In this document: positions 8,956 through 18,031 of the stretch, in pieces | How the letters are laid out: every line of letters begins with the position of its first letter | How positions within the stretch are numbered: the first letter of the stretch is position 1 | NCBI GenBank assembly: GCA_016124975.1 | Contig: WGMP01000051.1 | Coordinates: 1 to 57,705, forward strand | Origin: Phycisphaera sp. | GTDB lineage: Bacteria > Planctomycetota > Phycisphaerae > Phycisphaerales > SM1A02 | Direction of reading: 5' to 3' | Length of the DNA: 57,705 nucleotides | The notes under the pieces: model-generated | Told to the model about the DNA's origin: nothing | Database searches by the model: none | What the model saw: the letters and a program-made list of their open reading frames with translations, nothing else | Position numbers and translations under genes: made by a program

Positions 8956-11271
8956 GTGTCGCTCTTCGCAACCAACTCCAGCACCGAAACGCTCCCGCTC
9001 GTCGTCGTCGCGGTCGAGCGGGCTGTCGACCGGTCGCCCGACGGGTTGACCTACGCGCTGCCGCGCGAACTTGCGCAGCTGCCCGATGGCGCGCGCGTCG
9101 AGGTGCCGCTTGGGCGGGGCGAGACGCCGACCGCGGGGTGGATCGTGCGGCGCATCGCCGAGGGCGAGGACATTGGGATTCCGCGCGAGAAGATCAAGCC
9201 GATCCTCGGCGTCGATCCTTCGGGCGTCGTGCTTCCGGGCGAACTCATGCAGTTCGCGCGCTGGATCAGCGCGTACTACGCGTGTCCGATCGGGATGACG
9301 CTTGCGTCGATCTTGCCGGCCGCGGTGCGCAAGGCGATCGGGCGCGTCGAGCGCACGCTCGTCGATCTTGCGCCTGCGCCGGCGGCGGGAGCCAAGACCG
9401 TCATCGTGAAGATCACGAAGCGCCAGCAGCACGCGCTCGATGTGCTCGCGACCTTGCCGCGCCCGATCGAGATCGCGGATCTTGCCGAAGCCGCGGGCTA
9501 CTCGTCGGTCGAACCGCTCAAGCGGTTGATCGCGTCGGGCCATCTCGTCGCCACGAAGAAGACCTCGTTCGAGGCGAGCTTCATCGCGCGCGCAGGCAAC
9601 ATCGCGCCCGCACCCGAGCCGACGGCCGAGCAATCCGCAGCGATTGCCGCGATTTCCCGCGATTTCGGCCAGTTCGCGCAGCACCTCGTCTTCGGCGTCA
9701 CGGGCTCGGGCAAGACCGAGATCTACATCCGTCTCCTTGAAGAATGCGTGCGCCGCGGGAAGCGCGCGATCCTGCTCGTCCCCGAGATCTCGCTGACGCC
9801 GCAGACGGTCGGCCGCATCGCCGCGCGCCTCGCGACCGCGAAGGTCGCTGTGCTTCATTCAGGCCTCACCGACGCGCAGCGCAACCAGCAGTGGCAGCTT
9901 CTCGCCGAGGGCGGCGCCGATGTCGTCGTCGGGGCGCGCAGCGCGCTGTTCGCGCCGATTCCCGATGATTCACTCGGCCTCGTCATCGTCGACGAGGAAC
10001 ACGAGCCCGGCTACAAGCAGGACTCGGCCCCCCGCTACCACGGCCGCGACGCCGCGATCCGCCGCGCGCAGATCGCGAAGTGCCCCGTCGTCCTCGGAAG
10101 CGCGACCCCGAGCCTCGAGAGCTGGATGAACGCAATCGAGCGCAGGATCTCGACGCTCCATCGCCTGACGAAGCGTGCGCCCGGGCTCAATGTGCCGAAG
10201 GTGACGGTCGTCGATTTTGGCGCAGAACGCCGCGAAATCCGCGATCGGCGCGTGAACCTCGTCGGCCCGACCCTGCGCGAGTCGATGGAGAAGACGCTGC
10301 GCGAAGGCGGGCAGGTGCTGCTTCTTCTCAACCGCCGCGGCTACGCGAACTACATCGCCTGCAGCGACCAGCGCTGCGACTGGATGCTGACCTGCACCGA
10401 GTGCGACGCAGGAATGGTCTGCCATGTCGATGCGACGGGCGCCGCGCGCAAGAGCTTCGTGCGCTGCCACCATTGCCTCGCCGAACAACTGCTGCCGAAG
10501 CAATGCCCCGAGTGCGGCAAGCCCGTCACCGTGTTCGGCCTCGGAACGCAGCGCGTCGAGGAGGAGCTCACGCGGCTCTTCCCGAGCCTCGTCGAGGGCG
10601 AGACGATGCTGCGCGTCGACGGCGACACCATGCAGACCGCGAAGCACTTCCACGACGCGCTCGAGCGCTTCGGGAAGGGCGAGGTCAAGGTGCTGATGGG
10701 AACGCAGATGATCGCGAAGGGGCTTGATTTCCCCAATGTGCGGCTCGTCGGCGTCATCAGCGCCGACACAGCGCTCGCGCTTCCCGACTTCCGCGCCGCA
10801 GAGCGCACCTTCCAGCTCGTCTCGCAGGTGTCGGGCCGCGCGGGCCGCGGCGCAAACCCTGGCCGCGCGGTCATCCAGAGCTTCGAGCCCGAGACGCCCG
10901 CCATCCGCCTCGCCGCGAGCCACGACTTCGAGCGCTTCGCCGCGCAGGAACTGGCCGACCGCAAGGAGTTCGGACTCCCCCCCCACCGCCGACTCGCTCG
11001 GCTCATCCTGCGCCATCCCGGGGAGTCGGAGTGCGCCGAGCGCGCCGTGGCCCTGACCCATGCGCTCCGCTCGTTCGCGGGCGCGGTCGAGGTTCGCGGC
11101 CCCTCCGTCTGCCCGATCGCCCGCATCGCCGGGAAGTACCGCCGGCAGATCGAGCTCCTCTCGGACAGCGCGGCCGAGATCTCCCGCGTTCTCGCCGAGG
11201 CGCGGTCGCGCGGGCTCCTCAAGCTTGGCGAGGAACTGGCGGTCGATGTCGACGCGCTGAGCGTCGTCTGA
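8956..11271 (+). CDS. priA: primosomal protein N' (replication restart helicase)
   Basis: A 3'-5' superfamily 2 DNA helicase that reloads the replisome at stalled forks. The N-terminal 3'-end-binding domain starts with LVVVAVERAVDRSPDGLTY. Walker A is GVTGSGKTEIY, Walker B/DEAH is DEEH, and motif V is MIAKGLDFPNV. Between the helicase lobes sit the paired Zn-binding Cys clusters (CSDQRC, CTEC, CHHC, CPECG). The length of 771 residues is usual. The start is uncertain: GTG at 8956 is chosen because a TAGGCT -10-like hexamer ends at 8937, which would exclude the GTG at 8923. It is divergent from the propeller gene. No pathway link to its neighbours is obvious. Confidence 0.94.
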   Translation: MSLFATNSSTETLPLVVVAVERAVDRSPDGLTYALPRELAQLPDGARVEVPLGRGETPTAGWIVRRIAEGEDIGIPREKIKPILGVDPSGVVLPGELMQFARWISAYYACPIGMTLASILPAAVRKAIGRVERTLVDLAPAPAAGAKTVIVKITKRQQHALDVLATLPRPIEIADLAEAAGYSSVEPLKRLIASGHLVATKKTSFEASFIARAGNIAPAPEPTAEQSAAIAAISRDFGQFAQHLVFGVTGSGKTEIYIRLLEECVRRGKRAILLVPEISLTPQTVGRIAARLATAKVAVLHSGLTDAQRNQQWQLLAEGGADVVVGARSALFAPIPDDSLGLVIVDEEHEPGYKQDSAPRYHGRDAAIRRAQIAKCPVVLGSATPSLESWMNAIERRISTLHRLTKRAPGLNVPKVTVVDFGAERREIRDRRVNLVGPTLRESMEKTLREGGQVLLLLNRRGYANYIACSDQRCDWMLTCTECDAGMVCHVDATGAARKSFVRCHHCLAEQLLPKQCPECGKPVTVFGLGTQRVEEELTRLFPSLVEGETMLRVDGDTMQTAKHFHDALERFGKGEVKVLMGTQMIAKGLDFPNVRLVGVISADTALALPDFRAAERTFQLVSQVSGRAGRGANPGRAVIQSFEPETPAIRLAASHDFERFAAQELADRKEFGLPPHRRLARLILRHPGESECAERAVALTHALRSFAGAVEVRGPSVCPIARIAGKYRRQIELLSDSAAEISRVLAEARSRGLLKLGEELAVDVDALSVV

Positions 11272-11309
11272 CGCCCTGTTTCCGCAGAGAAAACCGCCGC
11301 ATTTTCCCC

Positions 11310-11315
11310 TACAAT
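11310..11315 (+). promoter_or_regulatory. -10 element for sucA
   Basis: TACAAT at 11310-11315 lies in the 118-bp gap after priA, in an AT-rich pocket (CATTTTCCCC just upstream). Transcription would start near 11322, leaving a leader of about 68 bases. There is no good -35 hexamer. Confidence 0.4.
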
Positions 11316-11389
11316 CGCCCCGCTTTGCCTCGCGCGCCGTACGCGCGCGCTGTCGCATCGCGTGTGTGTGCAAGATTGGAGCGCACGAG

Positions 11390-14290
11390 ATGGCCCACGA
11401 GATGGCCCGCATGGGTGCCAACAAGGACGGTTCTCACCCCCACGCCCCCCAGTCTGTGAACAGCTGGCAGCCCGACTATGTCGAGGCGCTGTTCGCGCAG
11501 TTCAAGGCGAACCCTGACTCCGTCGGACCCGAGTGGAAGAACTTCTTCCTCGGGTTCGAGCTGGGGTTGAAGCTCGAGGGGGCGGAGGGCGCCGTCGTGC
11601 CATCGATCGCACCGCGAGCACCTGAGGGAGCCGTCGTGCCACCGACCGCACCGCGAGCACCAGAGGGAGCCGCCGCAGCGGCGACCGCTCAAAGACGCGT
11701 CGACGACCTCATCCACCGCTACCGCACCTACGGCCACCTCGCGTCGCAGCTCGACCCGCTCGGCACCACGCGGCCGTTCCCCGAGGACCTCACGCTCGAG
11801 GCGGTCGGCCTCGACGACGAAGCCCTCGGCCAGTCGTTCGACCCGGGCACGCTCCCGCTCGACAACCCCTCGCCGCTCGCCGACATCATCGCGTGCCTCG
11901 AGGAGACCTACTGCGGCACGATGGGCGTCGAGTACATGCACATCCAGTCGTCCGAGCGCCGCGCGTGGCTCGCGAAGCGCCTCGAAGGAACGCGCAACCG
12001 CCCGCAGTTCGGCGCCGATACGAAGAAGCGCATCCTGTCGAAGCTCCTCGAGGCGGACAGCTTCGAGAACTTCCTCGCGAACCGCTATGTCGGCAAGAAG
12101 CGCTTCGGCCTCGAAGGCGGCGAGTCGCTGATTCCGCTGCTCGACGGCGTGCTCGAGTCGGGCCCCGCGCTCGGCGTCCGCGAGTTCACCTTCGGCATGG
12201 CGCACCGCGGCCGCCTGAATGTCCTCGCGAACATTGTCGGCAAGAACCTGCAGCAGATCTTCACCGAGTTCGACGAGGCGTGGACCGCGGCGTTCGCGTC
12301 GGGCGGCGGCGACGTGAAGTACCACATGGGCTACTCGAACGAGCACACGACCTCGACGGGACAGCCGCTCCGCGTGGTGCTCGCCGCGAATCCGTCGCAC
12401 CTTGAGTTCGTGAATGGCGTGGTGATGGGCCGCTGCCGCGGCAAGCAGCGCCTGATGGGCGACGCCGAGCGCAAGATGGTCGTGCCCGTCCTCATCCACG
12501 GCGACGCGGCGTTCCCGGGCCAGGGCATCGTGGCCGAGTGCTTCAACATGATGCACCTCGACGGCTACACCGTCGGCGGCACGATCCATGTCGTCGTCAA
12601 CAACCAGGTCGGCTTCACCACGAACCCGCGCGACACCTTCTGCGGCAACTACTGCACCGACAGCGCGAAGGGCTACGACTGCCCCGTCATCCATGTCAAC
12701 GGCGACGACGCCGAGGCGTGCGCGTGGGCCGCGAGGCTCGCGATCGACTGGCGCCAGGCGTTCGGCCACGACATCGTGGTCGAGATGTGGTGCTACCGGA
12801 AGAACGGCCACAACGAGACAGACGAGCCGATGTTCACGCAGCCGCTTCTCTACGGCCGCGTGAAGAAGGCGCGCACCGCGTTCAAGACCTACCGCGCGAA
12901 GCTCGTCGGCGAAGGCGTCGTGAGCGAGGCCGAGGTCGACGCGATGCTCGCCGCGCGCAACGGCGTGATGGACGAGGCGCAGACTGCCGCGAAGAAGCAG
13001 CCGATCGATCCGATCATCGATCCGTTCAAGAGCACCTGGGCGGGCCTCACGGGCCAGTACTCGCACGAGCCCGTCGAGACGGGCGTGCCGCAGGAGACCC
13101 TCGAGAAGCTCGCGAAGAAGCTTGGCGCCGCGCCCGACCACGCGCAGCTCCACAAGACGGTGTCGCGCCTCCTCGAGCAGCGCGCAGGCGCCGTCGCCGC
13201 GGGGCAGATCGACTGGGCGCTCGCCGAGATGCTCGCCTACGCGTCGCTCCTCACCGAAGGCCACCCCGTGCGCCTCTCGGGGCAGGATGTCGAGCGCGGC
13301 ACCTTCAGCCACCGCCACTGCGTGGTGAACTGCCAGAACACGGGCGAGGGCTTCTGCTCGCTGAACACGCTCGACGAGAAGCAGGCGCGCTTCTGCGTGC
13401 ACAACTCGCCGCTCACCGAGAACGCCGTGCTCGGCTACGAGTACGGCTATTCGCTCGGCGACCCGCGCATGCTCGTGATCTGGGAAGCGCAGTTCGGCGA
13501 CTTCGCGAACGGCGCGCAGGTCATCATCGACCAGTTCCTCGCCTCGGGCGAGGCGAAGTGGAAGCGCTCGACGGGCCTCGTGATGCTGCTCCCCCACGGC
13601 TACGAAGGCCAGGGGCCCGAGCACTCGAGCGCGCGCCTCGAGCGGTTCCTCCAGCTCTGCTCCGACGACAACATGCAGGTCGTCTACCCGACGACCTCGG
13701 CGCAGGTCTTCCACCTGATCCGCAAGCAGGTCAAGCAGTCGTTCCGCAAGCCGCTCGTCGTGATGACGCCGAAGTCGATGCTGCGCCTCCCCGCCGCCGT
13801 GAGCCGCACCGAGGCGTTCGTGTTCGGCCACTTCCGCCAGGTGCTGCCCGATGTGGGCGTCACCGACAACGCGGCCGTGAACAAGGTGCTTCTCTGCTCG
13901 GGCAAGATCTACCACGAGCTCGCCGCGCAGCGCGAGAAGAGCGGCCAGACCACGACCGCGATCGTGCGCCTTGAGCAGCTCTACCCCTTCCCCGACGGCG
14001 CGCTCACGAAGACGCTCGCGACCTACCCGAACGCGAAGAAGTTCGCCTGGGTGCAGGAAGAGCCGCGCAACATGGGCGCGTATCGCTTCGCGCAGGCGCA
14101 GCTCAAGGAACTGATGGGGATCGATGTCGACTACATCGGCCGCCCCGATTCGGCGAGCCCCGCGGTCGGCAGCCAGAAGCAGCACGCGATCGAGCAGGAC
14201 AAGATCCTCTCGCAGGCGATCGGCGCCGCGAAGGCGGGCGACGGACCCGCTGGCGGCCCGGGCACCAAGAAGGAAACCGCACAGAAGTAA
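11390..14290 (+). CDS. sucA: 2-oxoglutarate dehydrogenase E1 component
   Basis: The thiamine-diphosphate enzyme that decarboxylates 2-oxoglutarate in the TCA cycle and passes the succinyl group to SucB. At 966 residues it is slightly longer than usual. The family N-terminus is seen in DYVEALFAQFKANPDSVGPE. The E1o core includes EGGESLIPLLDGVL, FGMAHRGRLNVLANI, HGDAAFPGQGIVAECFN, NNQVGFTTNPRD and RKNGHNETDEP. The C-terminal transketolase region has LPHGYEGQGPEHSSARLERF. ATG 11390 has GGAG about 8 bases upstream; GTG 11366 and ATG 11402 are alternatives. Between the N-terminal helix and the core lies a low-complexity Ala/Pro insert (about residues 65-105) encoded by a near-perfect 39-bp tandem duplication. 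It forms an operon with sucB. Confidence 0.97.
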   Translation: MAHEMARMGANKDGSHPHAPQSVNSWQPDYVEALFAQFKANPDSVGPEWKNFFLGFELGLKLEGAEGAVVPSIAPRAPEGAVVPPTAPRAPEGAAAAATAQRRVDDLIHRYRTYGHLASQLDPLGTTRPFPEDLTLEAVGLDDEALGQSFDPGTLPLDNPSPLADIIACLEETYCGTMGVEYMHIQSSERRAWLAKRLEGTRNRPQFGADTKKRILSKLLEADSFENFLANRYVGKKRFGLEGGESLIPLLDGVLESGPALGVREFTFGMAHRGRLNVLANIVGKNLQQIFTEFDEAWTAAFASGGGDVKYHMGYSNEHTTSTGQPLRVVLAANPSHLEFVNGVVMGRCRGKQRLMGDAERKMVVPVLIHGDAAFPGQGIVAECFNMMHLDGYTVGGTIHVVVNNQVGFTTNPRDTFCGNYCTDSAKGYDCPVIHVNGDDAEACAWAARLAIDWRQAFGHDIVVEMWCYRKNGHNETDEPMFTQPLLYGRVKKARTAFKTYRAKLVGEGVVSEAEVDAMLAARNGVMDEAQTAAKKQPIDPIIDPFKSTWAGLTGQYSHEPVETGVPQETLEKLAKKLGAAPDHAQLHKTVSRLLEQRAGAVAAGQIDWALAEMLAYASLLTEGHPVRLSGQDVERGTFSHRHCVVNCQNTGEGFCSLNTLDEKQARFCVHNSPLTENAVLGYEYGYSLGDPRMLVIWEAQFGDFANGAQVIIDQFLASGEAKWKRSTGLVMLLPHGYEGQGPEHSSARLERFLQLCSDDNMQVVYPTTSAQVFHLIRKQVKQSFRKPLVVMTPKSMLRLPAAVSRTEAFVFGHFRQVLPDVGVTDNAAVNKVLLCSGKIYHELAAQREKSGQTTTAIVRLEQLYPFPDGALTKTLATYPNAKKFAWVQEEPRNMGAYRFAQAQLKELMGIDVDYIGRPDSASPAVGSQKQHAIEQDKILSQAIGAAKAGDGPAGGPGTKKETAQK

Positions 14291-14349
14291 GCCTGCGCGC
14301 CGAGAGGCGCGTGGATTGACCGAACTCCAGAGCACGGAAGGCAACTGAC

Positions 14350-15615
14350 ATGGCTGTCGACATCACGATCCCATCTCCCGGCGAGTCCATCACCGAAGTG
14401 AGCCTCAGCGGCTGGCTGAAGGAAGACGGCGCATATGTGGAGAAGGACGAACTGCTCGCCGAGATCGAGTCGGACAAGGCGACGCTCGAGCTGCGGGCGC
14501 CCGCGGCGGGCGCGCTGAAGATCGCGACCAAGAAGGGCGACGGCATCAAGGTCGGAGCGGTCGTGGCGGCCATCGATACGAGCGTGGCCGCGCCGGCAGG
14601 CGCGAAAGCGGTGGCGGCGGCGCCTGCGGCCGCTGCGGGCGCGAAGGCTGAGGAGCCCGCACGCGTGTCGGGCGTCGCGAAGAAGGTCGCGGCGGAGAAA
14701 GGCGTGAATGCGACGACTCTCGCCGGCACCGGCCCGTCGGGCCGTGTGATGAAGGATGATGTGCTCGCTGCCGCGTCGTCTTCGGCGGTCGCCGCGTCGT
14801 CTTCGGCGGTCGCCGCTGCGGCGGCTCCCTCTGGTGCTGGGAGCGCTGGCGGCGCTGAGGTGAAGATGCGCGTCGCCGTCGCTGCGACCCCTGGCTCGCG
14901 CGGCACGCGCCGCGAGAAGATGACGAAGCTCCGCCAGAAGATCGCAGAGCGACTCGTCCACGCGCAGCACAGCGCCGCGATGCTCACGACCTTCAACGAG
15001 TGCGACATGACCGAGGTCATGCGCCTGCGCGGCGAGCACAAGGAGGCGTTCGAGAAGCAGCACGGCATCGGCCTCGGCTTCATGAGCTTCTTCGTGAAGG
15101 CTGCGACCAGCGCGCTGCGCAAGTATCCGCGCGTCAACGCCTACATCGTCGGCCAGGGCGCCGAGATGGAGATCGAGCACCACGACTACTGCGATGTCGC
15201 CGTCGCGGTCGGCACCGAGAAGGGCCTCGTGGTCCCCGTCCTCCGCAACGCAGAGGCGATGACCTTCGCGCAGATCGAGTCGACGATCAAGGACTTCGCC
15301 ATCCGCGCGAAGGACGGCAAGCTCTCGGTCGACGAGATGACCGGCGGCACCTTCACGATCTCGAACGGCGGAGTCTACGGCTCGCTGATGTCGACGCCGA
15401 TCCTCAACCCGCCGCAGTCGGGCATCCTCGGCATGCACGCGATCAAGAAGCGCGCCGTCGAGGATCCGAAGAACCCCGGCCAGGTCGCCATCCGCCCGAT
15501 GATGTACCTCGCGCTCAGCTACGACCACCGCATCATCGACGGCGCCGAGGCCGTGGGCTTCCTCATCCACATCAAGGACATGATCGAGAAGCCCGAACGG
15601 CTGCTGTTTGCGTGA
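14350..15615 (+). CDS. sucB: dihydrolipoyllysine succinyltransferase (2-oxoglutarate dehydrogenase E2)
   Basis: A 421-residue core of the 2-oxoglutarate dehydrogenase complex. The lipoyl domain (residues 1-77) carries the modified Lys in ESDKATLEL. An Ala-rich linker leads to the peripheral-subunit-binding domain ([17 protein letters not shown]...[11 protein letters not shown]). A second low-complexity linker contains a perfect 21-bp tandem duplication encoding ASSSAV twice. The catalytic domain ends with the active-site motif [22 protein letters not shown] precedes the ATG. It lies 59 bp after sucA; no lpd gene is in the window. Its last 262 bp recur at 19526-19787 and its last 60 bp at 23071-23130, so the present 3' end may have been supplied by an inserted element. 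Confidence 0.97.
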   Translation: MAVDITIPSPGESITEVSLSGWLKEDGAYVEKDELLAEIESDKATLELRAPAAGALKIATKKGDGIKVGAVVAAIDTSVAAPAGAKAVAAAPAAAAGAKAEEPARVSGVAKKVAAEKGVNATTLAGTGPSGRVMKDDVLAAASSSAVAASSSAVAAAAAPSGAGSAGGAEVKMRVAVAATPGSRGTRREKMTKLRQKIAERLVHAQHSAAMLTTFNECDMTEVMRLRGEHKEAFEKQHGIGLGFMSFFVKAATSALRKYPRVNAYIVGQGAEMEIEHHDYCDVAVAVGTEKGLVVPVLRNAEAMTFAQIESTIKDFAIRAKDGKLSVDEMTGGTFTISNGGVYGSLMSTPILNPPQSGILGMHAIKKRAVEDPKNPGQVAIRPMMYLALSYDHRIIDGAEAVGFLIHIKDMIEKPERLLFA

Positions 15616-15744
15616 GCGCGCAGCCGCCCGCATGCGTTGTGGCCGGCGGCGATGCGTCGCCTTCGACATCGAGCATGAGGGTGCCGCTTAGGCTCGCGAT
15701 GCTTGCACCCACCGACCTCACTCGCCTCGCAGAGGTTGCGGTGA

Positions 15745-16428
15745 CTATCTCCACCAGTCAGCCACGACCGTGTTCCAATCACCACAGCGGAGCCACAACG
15801 CCCCGCTCGAGTCGACGGATGAAACTCCGATAGACACGACGGCCTGCCACCGCCTTGACTCCTCGGTCTGGAAGACCAACTCCCACGGCTTCGCATCAAC
15901 GACCGCTGCGTTGGATCCGTGCGCCTGCGGCGGCGGTGGTGGATCATCGGCGCGGGTCCGCAGCGTCAGCAGGAAACGGTGACCCCCTCCGATGACTTCG
16001 CCGAGGTGGTGCGCATCGAGTCCCTCGGCTGCCACCACTCCGAGCGCCTTGACTTCGAGCGTCGTGAGCAACTCGCCATCGGCGACGACGCGGACGCTTT
16101 GCGCGACGACGCCTGGCCGCTGGGCAACAAAGGTGACGTCCACACGCAGTTCGCCGCCGGCCGGCACGATGGAGGCCTCAACGGTCGCTGATAGGCATCC
16201 GCATGTGGGAACCAGCCGATCGACCACGAACGGTGTCGCGGACGCATTCGTCAGCACGAACCGATGATGCCGCGTCGTCTGCACTGCCTCGACTTCGATG
16301 ACGCCGAAGTCATGCGTCGTTGCCCCGACGAGCCGAGGTCCGCCTGCGTCGGTCTCCTCGTTCTTCCCGCACGCCGAAACGGCAAGCGAAAGGAGCACTG
16401 CGAGGATCGTGCGTATCGATGTCGTCAC
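15745..16428 (-). CDS. DUF1573-family lipoprotein
   Basis: A 227-residue protein with a lipoprotein signal: hydrophobic stretch then VSAC, so Cys20 would be acylated. The DUF1573 signature follows: THDFGVIEVEAVQTTRHHRFVL, abbreviated here to its start THDFGVIEV and end HRFVL, then VDRLVPTCGC and IVPAGGELRVDVTF, an Ig-like fold of unknown function common in planctomycetes and Bacteroidetes. The second half has a Pro-rich patch (DDPPPPPQAHG) and no recognised domain. The GTG start overlaps the TGA of the upstream gene (GTGA), so translation is probably coupled. It is the last gene of a four-gene exported-protein operon in the island and lies convergent to sucB. Confidence 0.8.
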   Translation of the reverse strand: MTTSIRTILAVLLSLAVSACGKNEETDAGGPRLVGATTHDFGVIEVEAVQTTRHHRFVLTNASATPFVVDRLVPTCGCLSATVEASIVPAGGELRVDVTFVAQRPGVVAQSVRVVADGELLTTLEVKALGVVAAEGLDAHHLGEVIGGGHRFLLTLRTRADDPPPPPQAHGSNAAVVDAKPWELVFQTEESRRWQAVVSIGVSSVDSSGALWLRCGDWNTVVADWWR

Positions 16429-17567
16429 GGCAGTCGCCGTCCTTCGAGCAGCGCGGGAAGTTCCGTCGTGATGACGCGCTCGATTGGCTTCTCGAGCTTC
16501 GCTGTCCGGCCATCGATCCAGAGGGAAGTGCCGCCAATCGTGTACCGGATACGAAGCGCATCATCCCGCACCGTCGTGTGCCGAGGTACCTCGGGCACGC
16601 GTTGCATCTCATCGCACGATACGGCGGCATCCAGCGAGATTCGCTCGACCTCGATGTAGTTCAATCTCGGCTTGACCGTCACACCTGCGATCTCGTTGCT
16701 CGCGAACGAGCCGCTCCAGATGTACGCGCGGCGAGGCAGGCCAGAGAACTCGGGAGTCTCGTCCCATGCATCGACCGCCATCACGACCTTGCTCACGGGT
16801 GACCCGCCGGGTGAATCGGAGGATCGGTACTGCGTGTAGGAGACGCGGCGCAATCGACGGTCGAGGGCGCCCAGCTCCACCTCGATCTCCACTCGCCCGG
16901 AGGCGCGGGGCGATTCCCATCGAACGATCGTGCTGTCAGCCGTTCTGTCGGTCGTGCTGTCGGTCGAGGCCTGAGTCATGGTGCACTTGAGGGTGGCCAG
17001 ATGCTCCGCCAGCGACCGCGTGGAAAGGACCGACGGAAACGCAACGCAACCATTGAACACGCTGAGCAGCTTGACTTCCGCGAAGTCGCTGGAAAGCCCG
17101 CGCCGGATCTCAAGATCGGCGGGCTGGCCGGGCGCGCTCGTGAAGCAATGCCAGACTCCACCGATCGACTGCCATCGCATCTCTGGCGTCGATCCTTCGC
17201 TGCCCGACCTCAGACTGACCCTGCTCGCGCGATCACAGAATTCCCAATGCACGCGGCGCTTCCCGTACTCCTTGGCGGGCAGCCGGTCGTTCGGCGACTC
17301 CATGCGACCCGTGGGAAATGTCTTCGCATCCGCATCCCAGGAAAGCACCGCTGGTCCGAGCACCTCGATCTCGGAGTCTGCTGGACATGCGCGATCCGCG
17401 AGCGCACGCAGCGCCGACAGGGTCTCCTTCACCATCCGTTCTTCGACGGGCGCTGTCCCTACGGATTGATCTTGACACGCTGCTGTCGTCGACGCGGGCA
17501 GGGACGCCATGCCCAGAACCATCACCGCTGCCGCAAGTCGTGCCGTGTTCAGGCTTCGTCGCATCAT
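16425..17567 (-). CDS. exported protein of unknown function
   Basis: A 380-residue protein with an N-terminal signal segment (LAAAVMVLGMASLPASTTA) and no domain I recognise. It has several Cys residues (CPADSE, HCFTSAP, NGCVAF, LKCTMT, SCDEM) that may form disulfides after export. There are two adjacent ATGs at 17567 and 17564; GAGG upstream is better spaced for the second. The reading frame continues far upstream, but that part overlaps two other genes and is spurious. It follows the Cys-rich protein gene by only 5 bp and overlaps the DUF1573 gene start, so it belongs to the same transcript. GC content is visibly lower than in the flanking housekeeping genes. Confidence 0.72.
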   Translation of the reverse strand: MMRRSLNTARLAAAVMVLGMASLPASTTAACQDQSVGTAPVEERMVKETLSALRALADRACPADSEIEVLGPAVLSWDADAKTFPTGRMESPNDRLPAKEYGKRRVHWEFCDRASRVSLRSGSEGSTPEMRWQSIGGVWHCFTSAPGQPADLEIRRGLSSDFAEVKLLSVFNGCVAFPSVLSTRSLAEHLATLKCTMTQASTDSTTDRTADSTIVRWESPRASGRVEIEVELGALDRRLRRVSYTQYRSSDSPGGSPVSKVVMAVDAWDETPEFSGLPRRAYIWSGSFASNEIAGVTVKPRLNYIEVERISLDAAVSCDEMQRVPEVPRHTTVRDDALRIRYTIGGTSLWIDGRTAKLEKPIERVITTELPALLEGRRLP

Positions 17568-17572
17568 TGTCC

Positions 17573-17998
17573 TCACGGGCTTGTGGTCGATCCGTACGCG
17601 CACTGAACGAGCGGACACGGCAGATCCGTCTCCACGGAGTTGCAGTACAGCTGCATGTCCCTGAAATCCCACGAGCCCGACTTGATGAGGCCGCAACCGT
17701 TCGGCAGGCTGCCCTGATAGCAGATCGCTCCCGAAGGATTCACTGTGCCGCCGACGCAGAACGACCTCTTGTTCACGGCGGTGCATTGCGCACAGCCGAG
17801 GCCGCTGCCGACGCTGAACGCGTCGGTGCACTTCGAGTGACTGACGCACAGGGTCGCGCCGAACTCCCCCTCGGTCCCGACAATCTCCCCGTCTGGAAGG
17901 GGCGAGAGACCATCGAGCCGGGCCGCAGTGCCAGCCCGCGGCACTGCGGCGCCGAGGAGGAGAAGCGTCACCATCAGCCGCGAACTTGTACTCTTCAT
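17573..17998 (-). CDS. small secreted Cys-rich protein
   Basis: 141 residues with a signal peptide (MVTLLLLGAAVPRAGTAA) and a mature part of about 115 residues holding ten cysteines, some in close spacings (C-x5-C and C-x2-C), consistent with a disulfide-stabilised extracellular protein. No family recognised. The ATG at 17998 is preceded by AAGGAGA at good spacing. It is the second gene of the island operon, 33 bp after the 452-residue protein. Small Cys-rich exported proteins beside DUF1573 lipoproteins could be effector or surface components, but nothing in the sequence shows that. Confidence 0.72.
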   Translation of the reverse strand: MKSTSSRLMVTLLLLGAAVPRAGTAARLDGLSPLPDGEIVGTEGEFGATLCVSHSKCTDAFSVGSGLGCAQCTAVNKRSFCVGGTVNPSGAICYQGSLPNGCGLIKSGSWDFRDMQLYCNSVETDLPCPLVQCAYGSTTSP

Positions 17999-18031
17999 GA
18001 GCAGTCTCCTTCGTAGAACCCTTGAGTCGAC

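Noticed and set aside
11309-14344. A 1011-codon open frame on the minus strand
   Set aside because: Mirror of sucA, whose family motifs are unmistakable on the plus strand.
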